Shown: positions 26,089 to 34,595, counted from the stretch's first letter. The stretch is 64,000 nt of DNA from Burkholderia lata (GCF_000012945.1 NC_007511.1:1860001-1924000), one strand, 5' to 3'. Numbers and translations: made by a program. Notes: generated from the letters alone by a model not told the origin.

Positions 26089-26167
26089 CGGGGAGGCGCG
26101 GAGCGACCGCGCGAGCTGTCATGACACCATGATTACGGCAGCTTCGCGCGAAATCTGAACGGCTCCG

Positions 26168-28756
26168 TTACTGAGAAGGTCCGGTCGCGTCGGGTGCGGC
26201 CGGCACCGGTGGCTGAGCCGGTGCGGCCGAAGGGGTTGCGGCCGGTGCGGCGCCGAGGCCCGCGCTGCTTCCGCCCGTCGCGCTCGCTCCCGCTGGCGGC
26301 TGCGCGATTTGCGGCTGCGATGCACCCGCCGACAGCGCGGCGGCCGACGCGGCCACTTCGGACGCCGGCACCCATTCCTCGACGATGCCGCCCGATGCCG
26401 CTTCGGGTGCAGAAGCATCCGACGCGGCCGAGGCCGCGCCCGTATCAGCCTCGGGCGCACGCTCCACCCGCTGCGTCCTGACCGGCGCGGGCGCCTTCTT
26501 CGTCTCGGGCGGGAACCACGTGTCGAACAGGTCCGTCACGCGCTCGCGCAGCGACGCGAACCAGCCCGGCGACGGCTCGGTATCGAATTTCGCCTTCGTG
26601 TCGACGATCCGGGCGCGCTGCGCACGCTGGAAGAAATCGCCGACGATCGGCAGCGCACTGTGCGCGCCCTGCCCCCAGTAGTCGCTGCGCAGCGTCACGC
26701 GGCCGTCGTCGAAACCGACCCACGCGCCGGCGACGAGGCCCGGCTGCATCAGGATGAACCAGCCGTCCGCGTTGTCCTGCGTCGTGCCCGTCTTGCCGGC
26801 GACGTCGCCGCGGATCCCGAAGCGCGTGCGGATGCTGCCGCCCGTGCCGCGCGTCACGACATCGCGCATCACGCTGAGCAGCGTCTTGTCGGTTTCGGCG
26901 TCGAGCGCGCGCTCGGGCGGCGCCGGCGCGTATTCGGCGAGCACGTCGCCCTGGCGGTTCTCGATCCGCGTCACCATCTGCGGCTCGACATACAGCCCGC
27001 CGTTCGCGATCGTCGCGTACGACGCGACCATTTCCTTCAGCGTGACGGGGCTCGTGCCGAGCGCCAGCGACGGCACGCGTTCGAGCGGGCTTTCGCGCAC
27101 GCCCATGTCGCGCGCGAGCCTGGCCACGGAAGCCGGCCCGACCTTCTCCATCACCTGCGCGGTGATCCGGTTGCGCGACAGCGCGACCGCGTCGCGCAAC
27201 GTCATCGGTTTGCCGGTCGGCGGCACGTCGTCATTCGGCCGCCAGATCTCGCCACCCTTCAACGGGATCTCGACCGGCTGGTCGATGAACGTGTCGTCCG
27301 GCTTCATCCCGTTTGCAAACGCGACGCCATAGACGAACGGCTTGAACGTCGAGCCCGGCTGGCGCCGCGCCTGCGCGACGTGGTCGAACGGTTCGTTCGT
27401 GAAATCGCGGCTGCCGACCCACGCGCGGATCTGACCGTCGCGCGGATCGATCGCGAGGAAGCCGGCCTGCACGTCGGTCTTCGTCTTGCACAGCGCGCGC
27501 ATGAAACCACGGTCGGCCGCGAGCAGCTTCATCGCGGCCGCGTCGTCCTTGCCGGCGTCCTGCGCAGCCTTGTATTCGGGCGACTCGCGCATGAAGGTGC
27601 GGAACACCTCGTTGTCGGTGCCGCAGCCGTCGCGGCCGCTCCATGCATTGTTGGCGATGCCCTGCAGCTGGTTGCCCTGCAGCGTGAGTGCTTGCGTCGC
27701 CATCTGCTGCAGCCGCGAGTCGATCGTGGTGCGCACGATCAGCCCGTCCGCATAGATGTTGTAGTCGTTGCGGTCGGCCCACGCGATCAGCCATTTGCGC
27801 AGCTGCTGCGCGAAATGCGGCGCCGGCCCCGGCGGCTCCTTCTGCCGCTCGAAGTCGATCCGCAGCGGCCGGCGCTGCAACTGCGTGAACTGCGCGGGCG
27901 ACAGCTTGCCGTACTTCACCATCTGGCCGAGCACCGTGTTGCGCCGCTGCAGCGCGCGCTCGGGATTCAGCACCGGGTTGTAGTAGCTGTTGCCCTTCAG
28001 CATCCCGACGAGCGTCGCGCTGTCGAGCACGTCGAGCTCGTCGGCCGACTTGTCGAAATAGGTGCGCGCGGCCATCTCGACGCCGTACGCGTTGTACAGG
28101 AACGGCACCGTGTTCAGGTAGGTCTCGAGGATCTGGTCCTTGCTGTAGACCGCCTCGATCTTCAGCGCGGTGATCGCCTCCTTCACCTTGCGCGTGAGCG
28201 TCGGCGCGCGGCCGATCTCGTCCGGGTACAGGTTGCGCGCGAGCTGCTGCGTGATCGTCGAGCCGCCCTGGCGGCTGCCCGAGAACGTATGGAGTGCGGC
28301 CGATGCCGTGCGCTTCCAGTCGAGGCCGTGGTGTTCGTAGAAACGGTGATCCTCGGTCGCGATCAGCGCGTCGACCATGTGCGGCGAGATCTGCTTGAGC
28401 GGCACCCACTCGCGGTTCGACGGCTTGAATTCGGCCAGCAGCTTGCCGTCGGCGGACAGCACCTGCGCGGGCTGGTCGACGCGTGCCTTGCGGATGTCGC
28501 CAATGCCCGGCGTGAACGGGATGAGCACGACCACGTACACCACGAACAGCGTCGGCACGGCGGCGCCGGCGAGCAGCACGCCGCGGCGGGTCGGGTGACG
28601 GACATGGTGCCACGCGGTGGCGGCGAGAGGCTTGACCCGCGCGACGGCGGCAGCCGCGACGGGTTGGGCGCGCGCGACCCATCTGGCACAGAAGTCACGC
28701 ACTGACGACACGTTTCGGCGATTCACGCGGGTGGAGCTCGGCTGAAAAGGGTGCAT
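26168..28756 (-). CDS. class A penicillin-binding protein (PBP1A-like)
   Basis: The bifunctional enzyme polymerises and crosslinks peptidoglycan in the periplasm. One membrane helix (about 50-72) precedes the glycosyltransferase domain, with ALIATEDHRFYEHHGLDWKR (catalytic Glu about 134) and RQGGSTITQQLARNLY. The transpeptidase domain has the active serine about 469 in GSTFKPFVYG, SRN in LSRNRITAQ and KTG in GKTGTTQDN. The last 120 residues are an Ala/Pro/Ser-rich, probably disordered tail. I take the ATG at 28756; the frame runs further upstream without a ribosome site. Length is 862. Confidence 0.93.
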   Translation of the reverse strand: MHPFQPSSTRVNRRNVSSVRDFCARWVARAQPVAAAAVARVKPLAATAWHHVRHPTRRGVLLAGAAVPTLFVVYVVVLIPFTPGIGDIRKARVDQPAQVLSADGKLLAEFKPSNREWVPLKQISPHMVDALIATEDHRFYEHHGLDWKRTASAALHTFSGSRQGGSTITQQLARNLYPDEIGRAPTLTRKVKEAITALKIEAVYSKDQILETYLNTVPFLYNAYGVEMAARTYFDKSADELDVLDSATLVGMLKGNSYYNPVLNPERALQRRNTVLGQMVKYGKLSPAQFTQLQRRPLRIDFERQKEPPGPAPHFAQQLRKWLIAWADRNDYNIYADGLIVRTTIDSRLQQMATQALTLQGNQLQGIANNAWSGRDGCGTDNEVFRTFMRESPEYKAAQDAGKDDAAAMKLLAADRGFMRALCKTKTDVQAGFLAIDPRDGQIRAWVGSRDFTNEPFDHVAQARRQPGSTFKPFVYGVAFANGMKPDDTFIDQPVEIPLKGGEIWRPNDDVPPTGKPMTLRDAVALSRNRITAQVMEKVGPASVARLARDMGVRESPLERVPSLALGTSPVTLKEMVASYATIANGGLYVEPQMVTRIENRQGDVLAEYAPAPPERALDAETDKTLLSVMRDVVTRGTGGSIRTRFGIRGDVAGKTGTTQDNADGWFILMQPGLVAGAWVGFDDGRVTLRSDYWGQGAHSALPIVGDFFQRAQRARIVDTKAKFDTEPSPGWFASLRERVTDLFDTWFPPETKKAPAPVRTQRVERAPEADTGAASAASDASAPEAASGGIVEEWVPASEVAASAAALSAGASQPQIAQPPAGASATGGSSAGLGAAPAATPSAAPAQPPVPAAPDATGPSQ

Positions 28757-28837
28757 CGTACCAAACTCGCGCGGCCCGCCGGACTGCAATGGCGCGGCGG
28801 CGGCACACGCGGGGCGGCTGCGCGGCGGTTCACACGC

Positions 28838-28874
28838 AAAAAAGGCGCGCGCCCCGTAACGGGAACGACGCGCC
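28838..28874 (-). terminator. Rho-independent terminator of the hydroxyproline operon
   Basis: On the minus strand GGCGCG ... CGCGCC closes a stem with an inner CCCGT/ACGGG pairing, directly followed by six T residues. It lies about 57 bases after the stop of the dehydratase gene. Confidence 0.85.
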
Positions 28875-28930
28875 AAGCCTGGTACTACAAACGGGAGGCC
28901 GCGCCACGCGCAGCCGATCGGCGCCGCAAC

Positions 28931-29938
28931 TCAGCGCACGAGAAAACCGTAGGTCAGCGGATCGCGTTCGTCGACGATCCAGTTTGCGAACCCGCAGATA
29001 TGCGCGCTGCCCTCCACTTCCGGAATCACGGCCGGGATGTCGCCGACCGTCGTTTCGCGCAGCACGCGCCCCTTGAAGACCGTGCCGACGATCGATTCGT
29101 TGACGAGCGTGTCGCCGGCCGCGAGCAGCCCGCGCTGGTAGAGCTGCGCGACCCGGCCGCCGGTGCCGGAACCCGTCGGCGAGCGGTCGACCTCGCGATC
29201 CGCGAACACGCAGCAGTTCGCCTGCGTCGAGCCCGGGTGGCGCGGCGCGTTCGCGATGATCGTGCCGTAGATGTGGTTGATTTCCGGAATCTCCGGATGG
29301 ACGACCGGGTACTTCGCGTTCGCGGCGGCCTTCACTTCCGCGCCGAAGCGGATCAGCTTTTCCACGGCCGCTTCGCGCACCGGCAGGTCGAACGGCGCAC
29401 CGTCGACGTAGAAATAGAACGCGCCGCCGTACGCGATGTCGCCGGTCACGGTGCCGAACGACGGCGTCTCGACCGACACGTCGCGTTGCCAGATGAACGA
29501 CGGCACGTTGACGAAGCGCACCGGTCCCGCATGCTCGCCGTCCCATTTGACGAACGCCTCGATGAAGCCGCACGGCGCGTCGATGCCGACCCGCGTTTCC
29601 GGCACCGTGCGCTGCACCCAGCCGAGCTCGACGGCCGCGGTCGACAGTGCGATCACGCCGTGTCCGCAATGGTCGCTGTAGCCTTCGTTGTGCAGGAAGA
29701 TCACGCCGAAATCCGCATTCGGCGACACGGGCTCGGTCAGGTAGCCGCCGTACATGTCGGCGTGGCCGCGCGGTTCGAACATCAGCGCGCGGCGGATCTC
29801 GTCGGCGTTTTCCTTGAGCCACGCGCGGCGCTGGACGATCGTGTCGCCCGGCAGGCGCGGCAGCCCGCTCGTGACGATGCGGAACGCTTCGCCGCCGGTA
29901 TGGACTTCGACGGTGGAAAGGGATCGGGTAATTTTCAT
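28931..29938 (-). CDS. trans-3-hydroxy-L-proline dehydratase (proline racemase family)
   Basis: The 335-residue protein has the proline racemase fold. The first catalytic cysteine is present (Cys91 in YSDHCGHG), but the second position is Thr255 (DRSPTGSGTGG) where racemases and 4-hydroxyproline epimerases have Cys. In characterised members the Cys/Thr pair marks dehydratases that turn trans-3-hydroxy-L-proline into delta-1-pyrroline-2-carboxylate. The product is the substrate of the reductase encoded nearby (32249), which makes the assignment coherent. It is the second gene of a leftward operon after the solute-binding protein (65 bp gap). Confidence 0.85.
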   Translation of the reverse strand: MKITRSLSTVEVHTGGEAFRIVTSGLPRLPGDTIVQRRAWLKENADEIRRALMFEPRGHADMYGGYLTEPVSPNADFGVIFLHNEGYSDHCGHGVIALSTAAVELGWVQRTVPETRVGIDAPCGFIEAFVKWDGEHAGPVRFVNVPSFIWQRDVSVETPSFGTVTGDIAYGGAFYFYVDGAPFDLPVREAAVEKLIRFGAEVKAAANAKYPVVHPEIPEINHIYGTIIANAPRHPGSTQANCCVFADREVDRSPTGSGTGGRVAQLYQRGLLAAGDTLVNESIVGTVFKGRVLRETTVGDIPAVIPEVEGSAHICGFANWIVDERDPLTYGFLVR

Positions 29939-30003
29939 GGGTGATCGAAAGCGTTGAAACGAAGAACGGCGGCCGCGCCGCCGTCCGATGGCAGGCTGGC
30001 CGG

Positions 30004-31125
30004 TTACTTCGCGTACGGTTCCGGCAGGCCGTTGCGGATCACGTAGACGGTGGTCGGCGCGCCCTTCAGGTCGCCGTTCGCGTCGAACGAATAGGTGCCC
30101 GCGACGCCCTTGTAGTCCGACTTCGCAAGCTGCGCGATCAGCTTCGCCTTGTCGGTGGTCGTGCCGGCCTTGACCATCGCGTCGGCGAGCAGCTTCATCC
30201 CGTCGTAGTAGTTCACGCCGTAGACCTGCGGATCGGTGTGATACGTGTCGTGGTACTTCTTCAGGAATTCGCGGCCGGCCGCCGTCTTCTCGAGCGCGAC
30301 GCCGCCCTGCGCGCAGTAGACGATCGACGCCGCGTCGCCCGCGACCTTGCCCATGTCCGCCGAGCAGATGCCGTCGCCGCCGAGCAGCTTCGCGCGCAGA
30401 CCGCGCTGCTTCATCTGCTTGGCCATCGGCGCGCCCTGTGCCGCATAGCCGCCGAGGAAGATCACGTCGGGGTTGCTGGCCTTGATCTTGGTGAGAATGC
30501 CGAGGAAATCGGTGGCCGACGAGCTCGTGTATTCCTGGTCGACGATCTTGATCCCGTTCGCTTTCGCGACGTTCATGAACTGCTCGGCCACGCCCTGCCC
30601 GTAAGCGGTGCGATCGTCGATCACGGCGGCGGTCTTCGCGTTCAGCGTCTTCGCGGCGAAAGTGGCCATCGTGCCGCCGAGCTGTTCGTCGCTCGCGCCG
30701 ATCCGGAAGATGTTCTTGAAGCCCTGCTTGGTCAGCGCGGGGTTCGACGCGACCGGCAGCATCGGCACGCCGGCAGTCGAGTACACGCGCGATGCGGGAA
30801 TCGCGACGCCCGAGTTGTACGGCCCGAGCACCGCGACGACGCCCTTGTCGACGAGGTTCTGTGCAACCTGCACGCCGGCCTTCGGGTCGGCCTGGTCGTC
30901 GTCGGAAACCAGTTTGAAGGTGACGGCCTTGCCGGCGACCTTGATGCCGGCCTTGTTGAGCTCGTCGACGGCCAGGCGCGCGCCGTTTTCATTGTCCTTG
31001 CCGTTCGCGGCCTGCGGGCCGGTCAGCGGCGCCGAATGGCCGATCATCACGACTTCCTGCGCATGCGCGGAAGTCAGCGCGCCGGCGGCGAGAGCCACCG
31101 AGAGCGCGGTAACGAGGTGTCGCAT
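30004..31125 (-). CDS. branched-chain-type ABC transporter solute-binding protein
   Basis: A signal peptide (MRHLVTALSVALAAGALTSAHAQ) is followed by a complete type I periplasmic binding protein of the LivJ/LivK group: VVMIGHSAPLTGPQAANGKD, VVAVLGPYNSGVAIPASRVY and VIDDRTAYGQGVAEQF. No permease or ATPase genes are nearby, so it must use a transporter encoded elsewhere. Position upstream of the dehydratase suggests it binds hydroxyproline or proline (inference). AGGAG precedes the ATG; the inverted repeat 31137-31158 lies just upstream. Confidence 0.93.
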   Translation of the reverse strand: MRHLVTALSVALAAGALTSAHAQEVVMIGHSAPLTGPQAANGKDNENGARLAVDELNKAGIKVAGKAVTFKLVSDDDQADPKAGVQVAQNLVDKGVVAVLGPYNSGVAIPASRVYSTAGVPMLPVASNPALTKQGFKNIFRIGASDEQLGGTMATFAAKTLNAKTAAVIDDRTAYGQGVAEQFMNVAKANGIKIVDQEYTSSSATDFLGILTKIKASNPDVIFLGGYAAQGAPMAKQMKQRGLRAKLLGGDGICSADMGKVAGDAASIVYCAQGGVALEKTAAGREFLKKYHDTYHTDPQVYGVNYYDGMKLLADAMVKAGTTTDKAKLIAQLAKSDYKGVAGTYSFDANGDLKGAPTTVYVIRNGLPEPYAK

Positions 31126-31136
31126 GATGTCTCCTG

Positions 31137-31158
31137 ATTGGTTTTGTGTGAAACCAAT
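31137..31158. promoter_or_regulatory. probable GntR operator before the solute-binding protein gene
   Basis: ATTGGTTT-TGTGTG-AAACCAAT is a perfect 8-bp inverted repeat 12 bases before the start codon, abutting the ribosome site. Its core TGGT-N10-ACCA has the same spacing as the repeat at 31209-31232. Binding there would block the operon. Confidence 0.6.
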
Positions 31159-31208
31159 GTAGGACACGCGTGGTCACCATGCAAGCAATTAAAAAATAAA
31201 AACTTCGA

Positions 31209-31232
31209 TTCTGGTCATTTTTCAGACCAGAA
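31209..31232. promoter_or_regulatory. probable GntR operator, or hairpin after the regulator gene
   Basis: TTCTGGTC-N8-GACCAGAA is a perfect 8-bp repeat with core TGGT-N10-ACCA, close to the TGGTC-GACCA pattern of FadR-type operators. It is 84 bases before the solute-binding protein start and 14 bases after the regulator stop. On the minus strand it is followed by T-rich DNA, so it may also end the regulator transcript. Confidence 0.6.
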
Positions 31233-31246
31233 CGAACCGGGCGCGG

Positions 31247-31984
31247 TCACTTTGGTGCGATGTCGCGCCGCACGCGGAGGATGTGCTGCTCGACATAGAA
31301 CGCCGCCGCATCGGCGTCGCCGGACACGATCGCCTCGTAGATCAGCCGGTGCTCGGACACGTAGAGCCGGATCCGGCCCGCATCGTAGATGCCGTCGTCC
31401 TTCAGCCGCTTCCACAGCGGCTGGTCCATCGTCTTCGCGACTTCGTCCGCGATCTTCACCATCAGCGCGTCGCCGGTCATCAACGCGAGTTGCCGGTGGA
31501 ACAGCCGGTCGCTCTCGTTCCAGAGCGCGCGCTGATGCGGGTCGTCGACGTCGGTAATGGTCTCCATCTGAGCCAGATAGCGTTCGGCGCCCGGGTCGGC
31601 ACGGCCGTGCGCGGCCGCGAGGCGTGCGATCGCTGGCTCCAGGATCAGCCGCACGTCGAGCGTCGACGTCGGGCTGAAATCGGGCTCGGACGCCCGGTGC
31701 GTGTCGCCGCGCTGTGCGAGCACGTCGAGCGGCGACGCGACGACGTAGGTGCCCGAATTGCGCTTCGTGAACACGAGCCCTTCGTTCTGCAGTGCGCCGA
31801 GCGCCTCGCGCACGGCCGGCCGGCCGACCTGGAACAGCCCCGCGAGCTCGCGTTCGGACGGCAGCCGCGACTCGGCGGCATAGCGCCCCGCGCGGATCTC
31901 GTCGCGGATCTTCTCGGCCACCTGCTCGTAGATCTGCAGCGGCCTGAAACCGCCTTCGAGTGTGTCGGGACGCGCGGACATCAT
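31247..31984 (-). CDS. FadR-subfamily GntR regulator
   Basis: The 245-residue protein has an N-terminal winged helix (IYEQVAEKIRDEIRAGRYAA, then SERELAGLFQVGRPAVREAL and NSGTYV). An FCD effector domain has the metal-ligand pattern of Asp and His residues (RALWNESDRLFHRQLALMTG, VSEHRLIYEAIVSGDADAA). AGGAG precedes two adjacent ATG codons; the first is used here. It lies between the transporter/dehydratase operon and the divergent reductase gene, so it probably controls hydroxyproline catabolism, with pyrroline carboxylate or hydroxyproline as inducer (inference). Confidence 0.92.
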   Translation of the reverse strand: MMSARPDTLEGGFRPLQIYEQVAEKIRDEIRAGRYAAESRLPSERELAGLFQVGRPAVREALGALQNEGLVFTKRNSGTYVVASPLDVLAQRGDTHRASEPDFSPTSTLDVRLILEPAIARLAAAHGRADPGAERYLAQMETITDVDDPHQRALWNESDRLFHRQLALMTGDALMVKIADEVAKTMDQPLWKRLKDDGIYDAGRIRLYVSEHRLIYEAIVSGDADAAAFYVEQHILRVRRDIAPK

Positions 31985-32140
31985 CGTTGTCGCTCCTGCC
32001 CGGTCGCGGGCGTGAATCTGGAATGGGTTCGCACTATACCGGAGCGCGCCGGCATCGAGGCTACGGCGGCCCTTCTGGACAGATATTAGAACCAAAACCG
32101 GCAAGCCGCTTTATTTTCTGGGTTGCGGGTGGGCCAGCAA

Positions 32141-32160
32141 GTGGTATAGATTCGATCCAC
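32141..32160. promoter_or_regulatory. third candidate GntR operator, before the reductase gene
   Basis: GTGG-N12-CCAC contains TGGT-N10-TCCA, the same spacing as the two repeats before the solute-binding protein with one base changed. It lies about 90 bases before the reductase start. Confidence 0.45.
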
Positions 32161-32248
32161 ACTGCCCTGTGTCACGGTATCCGGCAGCCCTGTGGCGGGC
32201 GCGGCATGCGCCCGTCGTCCACGCTCACCGACGCATACGACGTACACG

Positions 32249-33184
32249 ATGACCGCTCTTTCCCCGATTCCCGTTTTCGATGCGGCCGACACGGCCGCGC
32301 TGCTCGACTACCCGGCGCTGCTCGCCACGCTCAGGCAGGCCGTCGCCGACTATGCGGCGGGCGAGATCGTCAGCCCCGAACGCCTGGTCGTGCCGTTGCA
32401 GGCGGGCGGCGTGATGCTGTCGATGCCGTCGAGCGCGCGCGACCTCGCGACCCACAAGCTCGTGAACGTGTGCCCGGGCAACGGCGCGCGCGGGCTGCCG
32501 ACGATCCTCGGCCAGGTCACCGCATACGACGCGACCACCGGCGAGATGCGTTTCGCGCTCGACGGCCCGACGGTCACCGGACGCCGCACGGCGGCCATCA
32601 CCGCGCTCGGCATCCAGGCGCTGCATGGCGTCGCCCCGCGCGACATCCTGCTGATCGGCACCGGGAAACAGGCAGCGAATCACGCGGAAGCGCTCGCCGC
32701 GATCTTTCCCGACGCGCGCCTTCACGTGCGCGGCACGAGCGCCGACAGCGCGGCTGCCTTCTGCGCCGCGCACCGCACACAGGCACCGCATCTCGTGCCG
32801 CTCGACGGCGACGCGATTCCCGATGCGATCGACGTCGTCGTCACGCTCACGACCAGCCGCACGCCCGTCTATCGCGAAGCCGCGCGCGAAGGCCGGCTGG
32901 TGGTCGGCGTCGGCGCGTTCACCGCGGACGCGGCCGAGATCGACGCGAACACCGTGCGCGCCAGCCGGCTGGTCGTCGACGATCCGGCCGGCGCGCGCCA
33001 CGAAGCCGGCGACCTGATCGTCGCGCAGGTCGACTGGCAGGATGTCGCGTCGCTCGCCGACGTGCTGCGCGGCGCATTCGACCGCAGCGGGCCGCTGCTG
33101 TTCAAGAGCGTCGGCTGTGCCGCGTGGGATCTGGCCGCGTGCCGCACCGCGCGCGATGCGCTGGCCGCACGCCGGGCCGGCTGA
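32249..33184 (+). CDS. lhpI: delta-1-pyrroline-2-carboxylate reductase (ornithine cyclodeaminase family)
   Basis: The 311-residue protein belongs to the ornithine cyclodeaminase/mu-crystallin family: SPERLVVPLQAGGVMLSMPS, ATHKLVNVCPGN, DGPTVTGRRTAAITALGIQ and the dinucleotide loop LIGTGKQAANH. Members reduce delta-1-pyrroline-2-carboxylate to L-proline with NAD(P)H, the step after the dehydratase encoded at 28931. Divergent orientation from the GntR regulator and the shared operator-like repeats support one pathway. A general imine reductase or true cyclodeaminase is the alternative. The start is the ATG at 32249; an in-frame upstream extension lacks a ribosome site. Confidence 0.82.
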   Translation: MTALSPIPVFDAADTAALLDYPALLATLRQAVADYAAGEIVSPERLVVPLQAGGVMLSMPSSARDLATHKLVNVCPGNGARGLPTILGQVTAYDATTGEMRFALDGPTVTGRRTAAITALGIQALHGVAPRDILLIGTGKQAANHAEALAAIFPDARLHVRGTSADSAAAFCAAHRTQAPHLVPLDGDAIPDAIDVVVTLTTSRTPVYREAAREGRLVVGVGAFTADAAEIDANTVRASRLVVDDPAGARHEAGDLIVAQVDWQDVASLADVLRGAFDRSGPLLFKSVGCAAWDLAACRTARDALAARRAG

Positions 33185-33253
33185 CCCGGCGGCGCAACCC
33201 TTCAGCCGCGCTCGCGGCATCGCCACCTCGGGGCCGCTCCGGCGGTTTCCCGT

Positions 33254-33283
33254 ACGCGTTGTAGGAATCGCCCTACAACGCGT
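33254..33283. promoter_or_regulatory. long perfect palindrome before the receiver gene
   Basis: ACGCGTTGTAGG-AATCGC-CCTACAACGCGT is a perfect 12-bp inverted repeat, 70-99 bases before the start of the lone receiver. A further CCTACA half site follows at 33291. Its size suits a dimeric regulator; the binding protein is unknown. Confidence 0.6.
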
Positions 33284-33352
33284 CGCAGCGGCCTACATCA
33301 ACTTCCAATTCGGCCGATTTCATTTTCGGCGGCGCAACACGATACTGCCGGC

Positions 33353-33757
33353 ATGAATGCCAGCCAGTTACCCGCCGCGCTCCGGGTGTTTCTCGTCGAT
33401 CACGCCGTCGCCGTCCGGCAGCGGATCGCGCTGCTCGTCGGCGCGATCCGCGGTGTCGCCGTCGTCGGCGAGGCGGAAGACGGCCAGGACGCGTGGATGC
33501 ATATCCGCAGCAGCCAGGCGGATGTGGTGATCGTCGACCTGCGGCTGGCGGACGGCAGCGGCCTCGACCTGATCGGGACGCTGTCGAAGGCCGCGCCGCG
33601 CATCGTCACGATCGTGCTGACGAATCACTCGGCGCCGGCATTCAGAGAGGCATGCGCGTCGGCCGGAGCCGACTACTTCTTCGACAAGACCGTCGAATTC
33701 GACGCCGCATGCCAGGTCATCGAATCCCTGGTGCACACTCGCGTGCACCGCCCCTGA
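33353..33757 (+). CDS. stand-alone receiver domain protein
   Basis: All 134 residues form one CheY-like receiver: RVFLVDHAVAVRQRI, the phospho-acceptor Asp of VVIVDLRLADGSGL, the Thr of VTIVLTN and the Lys of YFFDKTVEF. There is no output domain, and the usual acidic pair is Asp-His rather than Asp-Asp. It ends 16 bp before the FNR gene on the same strand, so the two are very likely co-transcribed. It may act as a phosphate sink or through protein contacts; no partner kinase is adjacent. Confidence 0.92.
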   Translation: MNASQLPAALRVFLVDHAVAVRQRIALLVGAIRGVAVVGEAEDGQDAWMHIRSSQADVVIVDLRLADGSGLDLIGTLSKAAPRIVTIVLTNHSAPAFREACASAGADYFFDKTVEFDAACQVIESLVHTRVHRP

Positions 33758-33773
33758 CGAGCCGGAGTGACTC

Positions 33774-34553
33774 ATGTCCACAGCCACCCCTTGCGCCGCC
33801 GACGTATCCATCACGCCTCGGCCGACGATTCCGCTTCGCGCGGTCACGCGCGCCGACGCCGCCAAACATCCCGCCGCGCGCTGCTCGGTGTGCGCGATGC
33901 GTTCGATGTGCCTGCCGCCGCACCTGACCGCGGCCGAATTCGGCCGCCTCGACTCGATCATCTGCACGACCCGGCAGGTACGCCAGGGCGACGCGCTGTT
34001 CCGCACCGACGATCCGTTCCAGAGCATCTATGCGGTGCGCGCGGGTTCGTTCAAGACGGTGATGATGCATCGCGACGGCCGCGAGCACGTGACGGGCTTC
34101 CAGATTGCCGGTGAAACGCTCGGGATGGACGGCATCGGCGGCGGCCAGCACTGCTGCGACGCGATCGCACTCGAGGACAGTGTCGTGTGCATCATCCCGT
34201 TCGGCGCGCTCGAAGCGGCGTGCCGCGAGATCAAGCCGATGCAGCACTTCCTCTACCAGATGCTGAGCAGCGAGATCGTCCGCGAATCGAGCCAGATGCT
34301 GCTGCTCGGCACGATGTCGGCCGAGCAACGCGTCGCGCATTTCCTGCTGAACCTGTCGTCGCGCTTCGAGGCGCGCGGCTATTCGGCGACGGAATTCAAC
34401 CTGCGGATGACGCGCGAGGAAATCGGCTGCTATCTCGGGATGAAGCTCGAAACCGTGAGCCGGATGTTCTCGCGGTTCCATCGCGAAGCGCTGGTCGAAA
34501 CGCGCGGCAAGCGCGTGCGCATCATCGACTCGCAAGCGCTCGCACGGGTCTGA
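33774..34553 (+). CDS. fnr: FNR-type oxygen-sensing transcription regulator
   Basis: The 259-residue protein has the complete cluster-ligand set of FNR. Cys37, Cys40 and Cys46 (CSVCAMRSMC, the C-x2-C-x5-C spacing of E. coli FNR) and a central Cys at 127 or 128 (GQHCCDA) would hold an oxygen-labile 4Fe-4S cluster. The cyclic-nucleotide-like domain spans 55-160. The C-terminal helix-turn-helix MTREEIGCYLGMKLETVSRM keeps the E-x2-S-R contacts that read TTGAT half sites. Three matching boxes occur in the window. It likely activates genes when oxygen falls. Confidence 0.94.
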   Translation: MSTATPCAADVSITPRPTIPLRAVTRADAAKHPAARCSVCAMRSMCLPPHLTAAEFGRLDSIICTTRQVRQGDALFRTDDPFQSIYAVRAGSFKTVMMHRDGREHVTGFQIAGETLGMDGIGGGQHCCDAIALEDSVVCIIPFGALEAACREIKPMQHFLYQMLSSEIVRESSQMLLLGTMSAEQRVAHFLLNLSSRFEARGYSATEFNLRMTREEIGCYLGMKLETVSRMFSRFHREALVETRGKRVRIIDSQALARV

Positions 34554-34595
34554 CGGAACAAGACCAGGACGACGCCCGGCCCCGCGCGCGGCGCA

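Noticed and set aside
26309..28705. An open frame of 798 codons on the plus strand
   Set aside because: Antisense shadow of the penicillin-binding protein with a composition typical of such shadows.
28931..29938. Naming the enzyme proline racemase or 4-hydroxyproline epimerase
   Set aside because: The second catalytic cysteine is replaced by threonine, which is incompatible with the two-base racemase mechanism and marks dehydratases.
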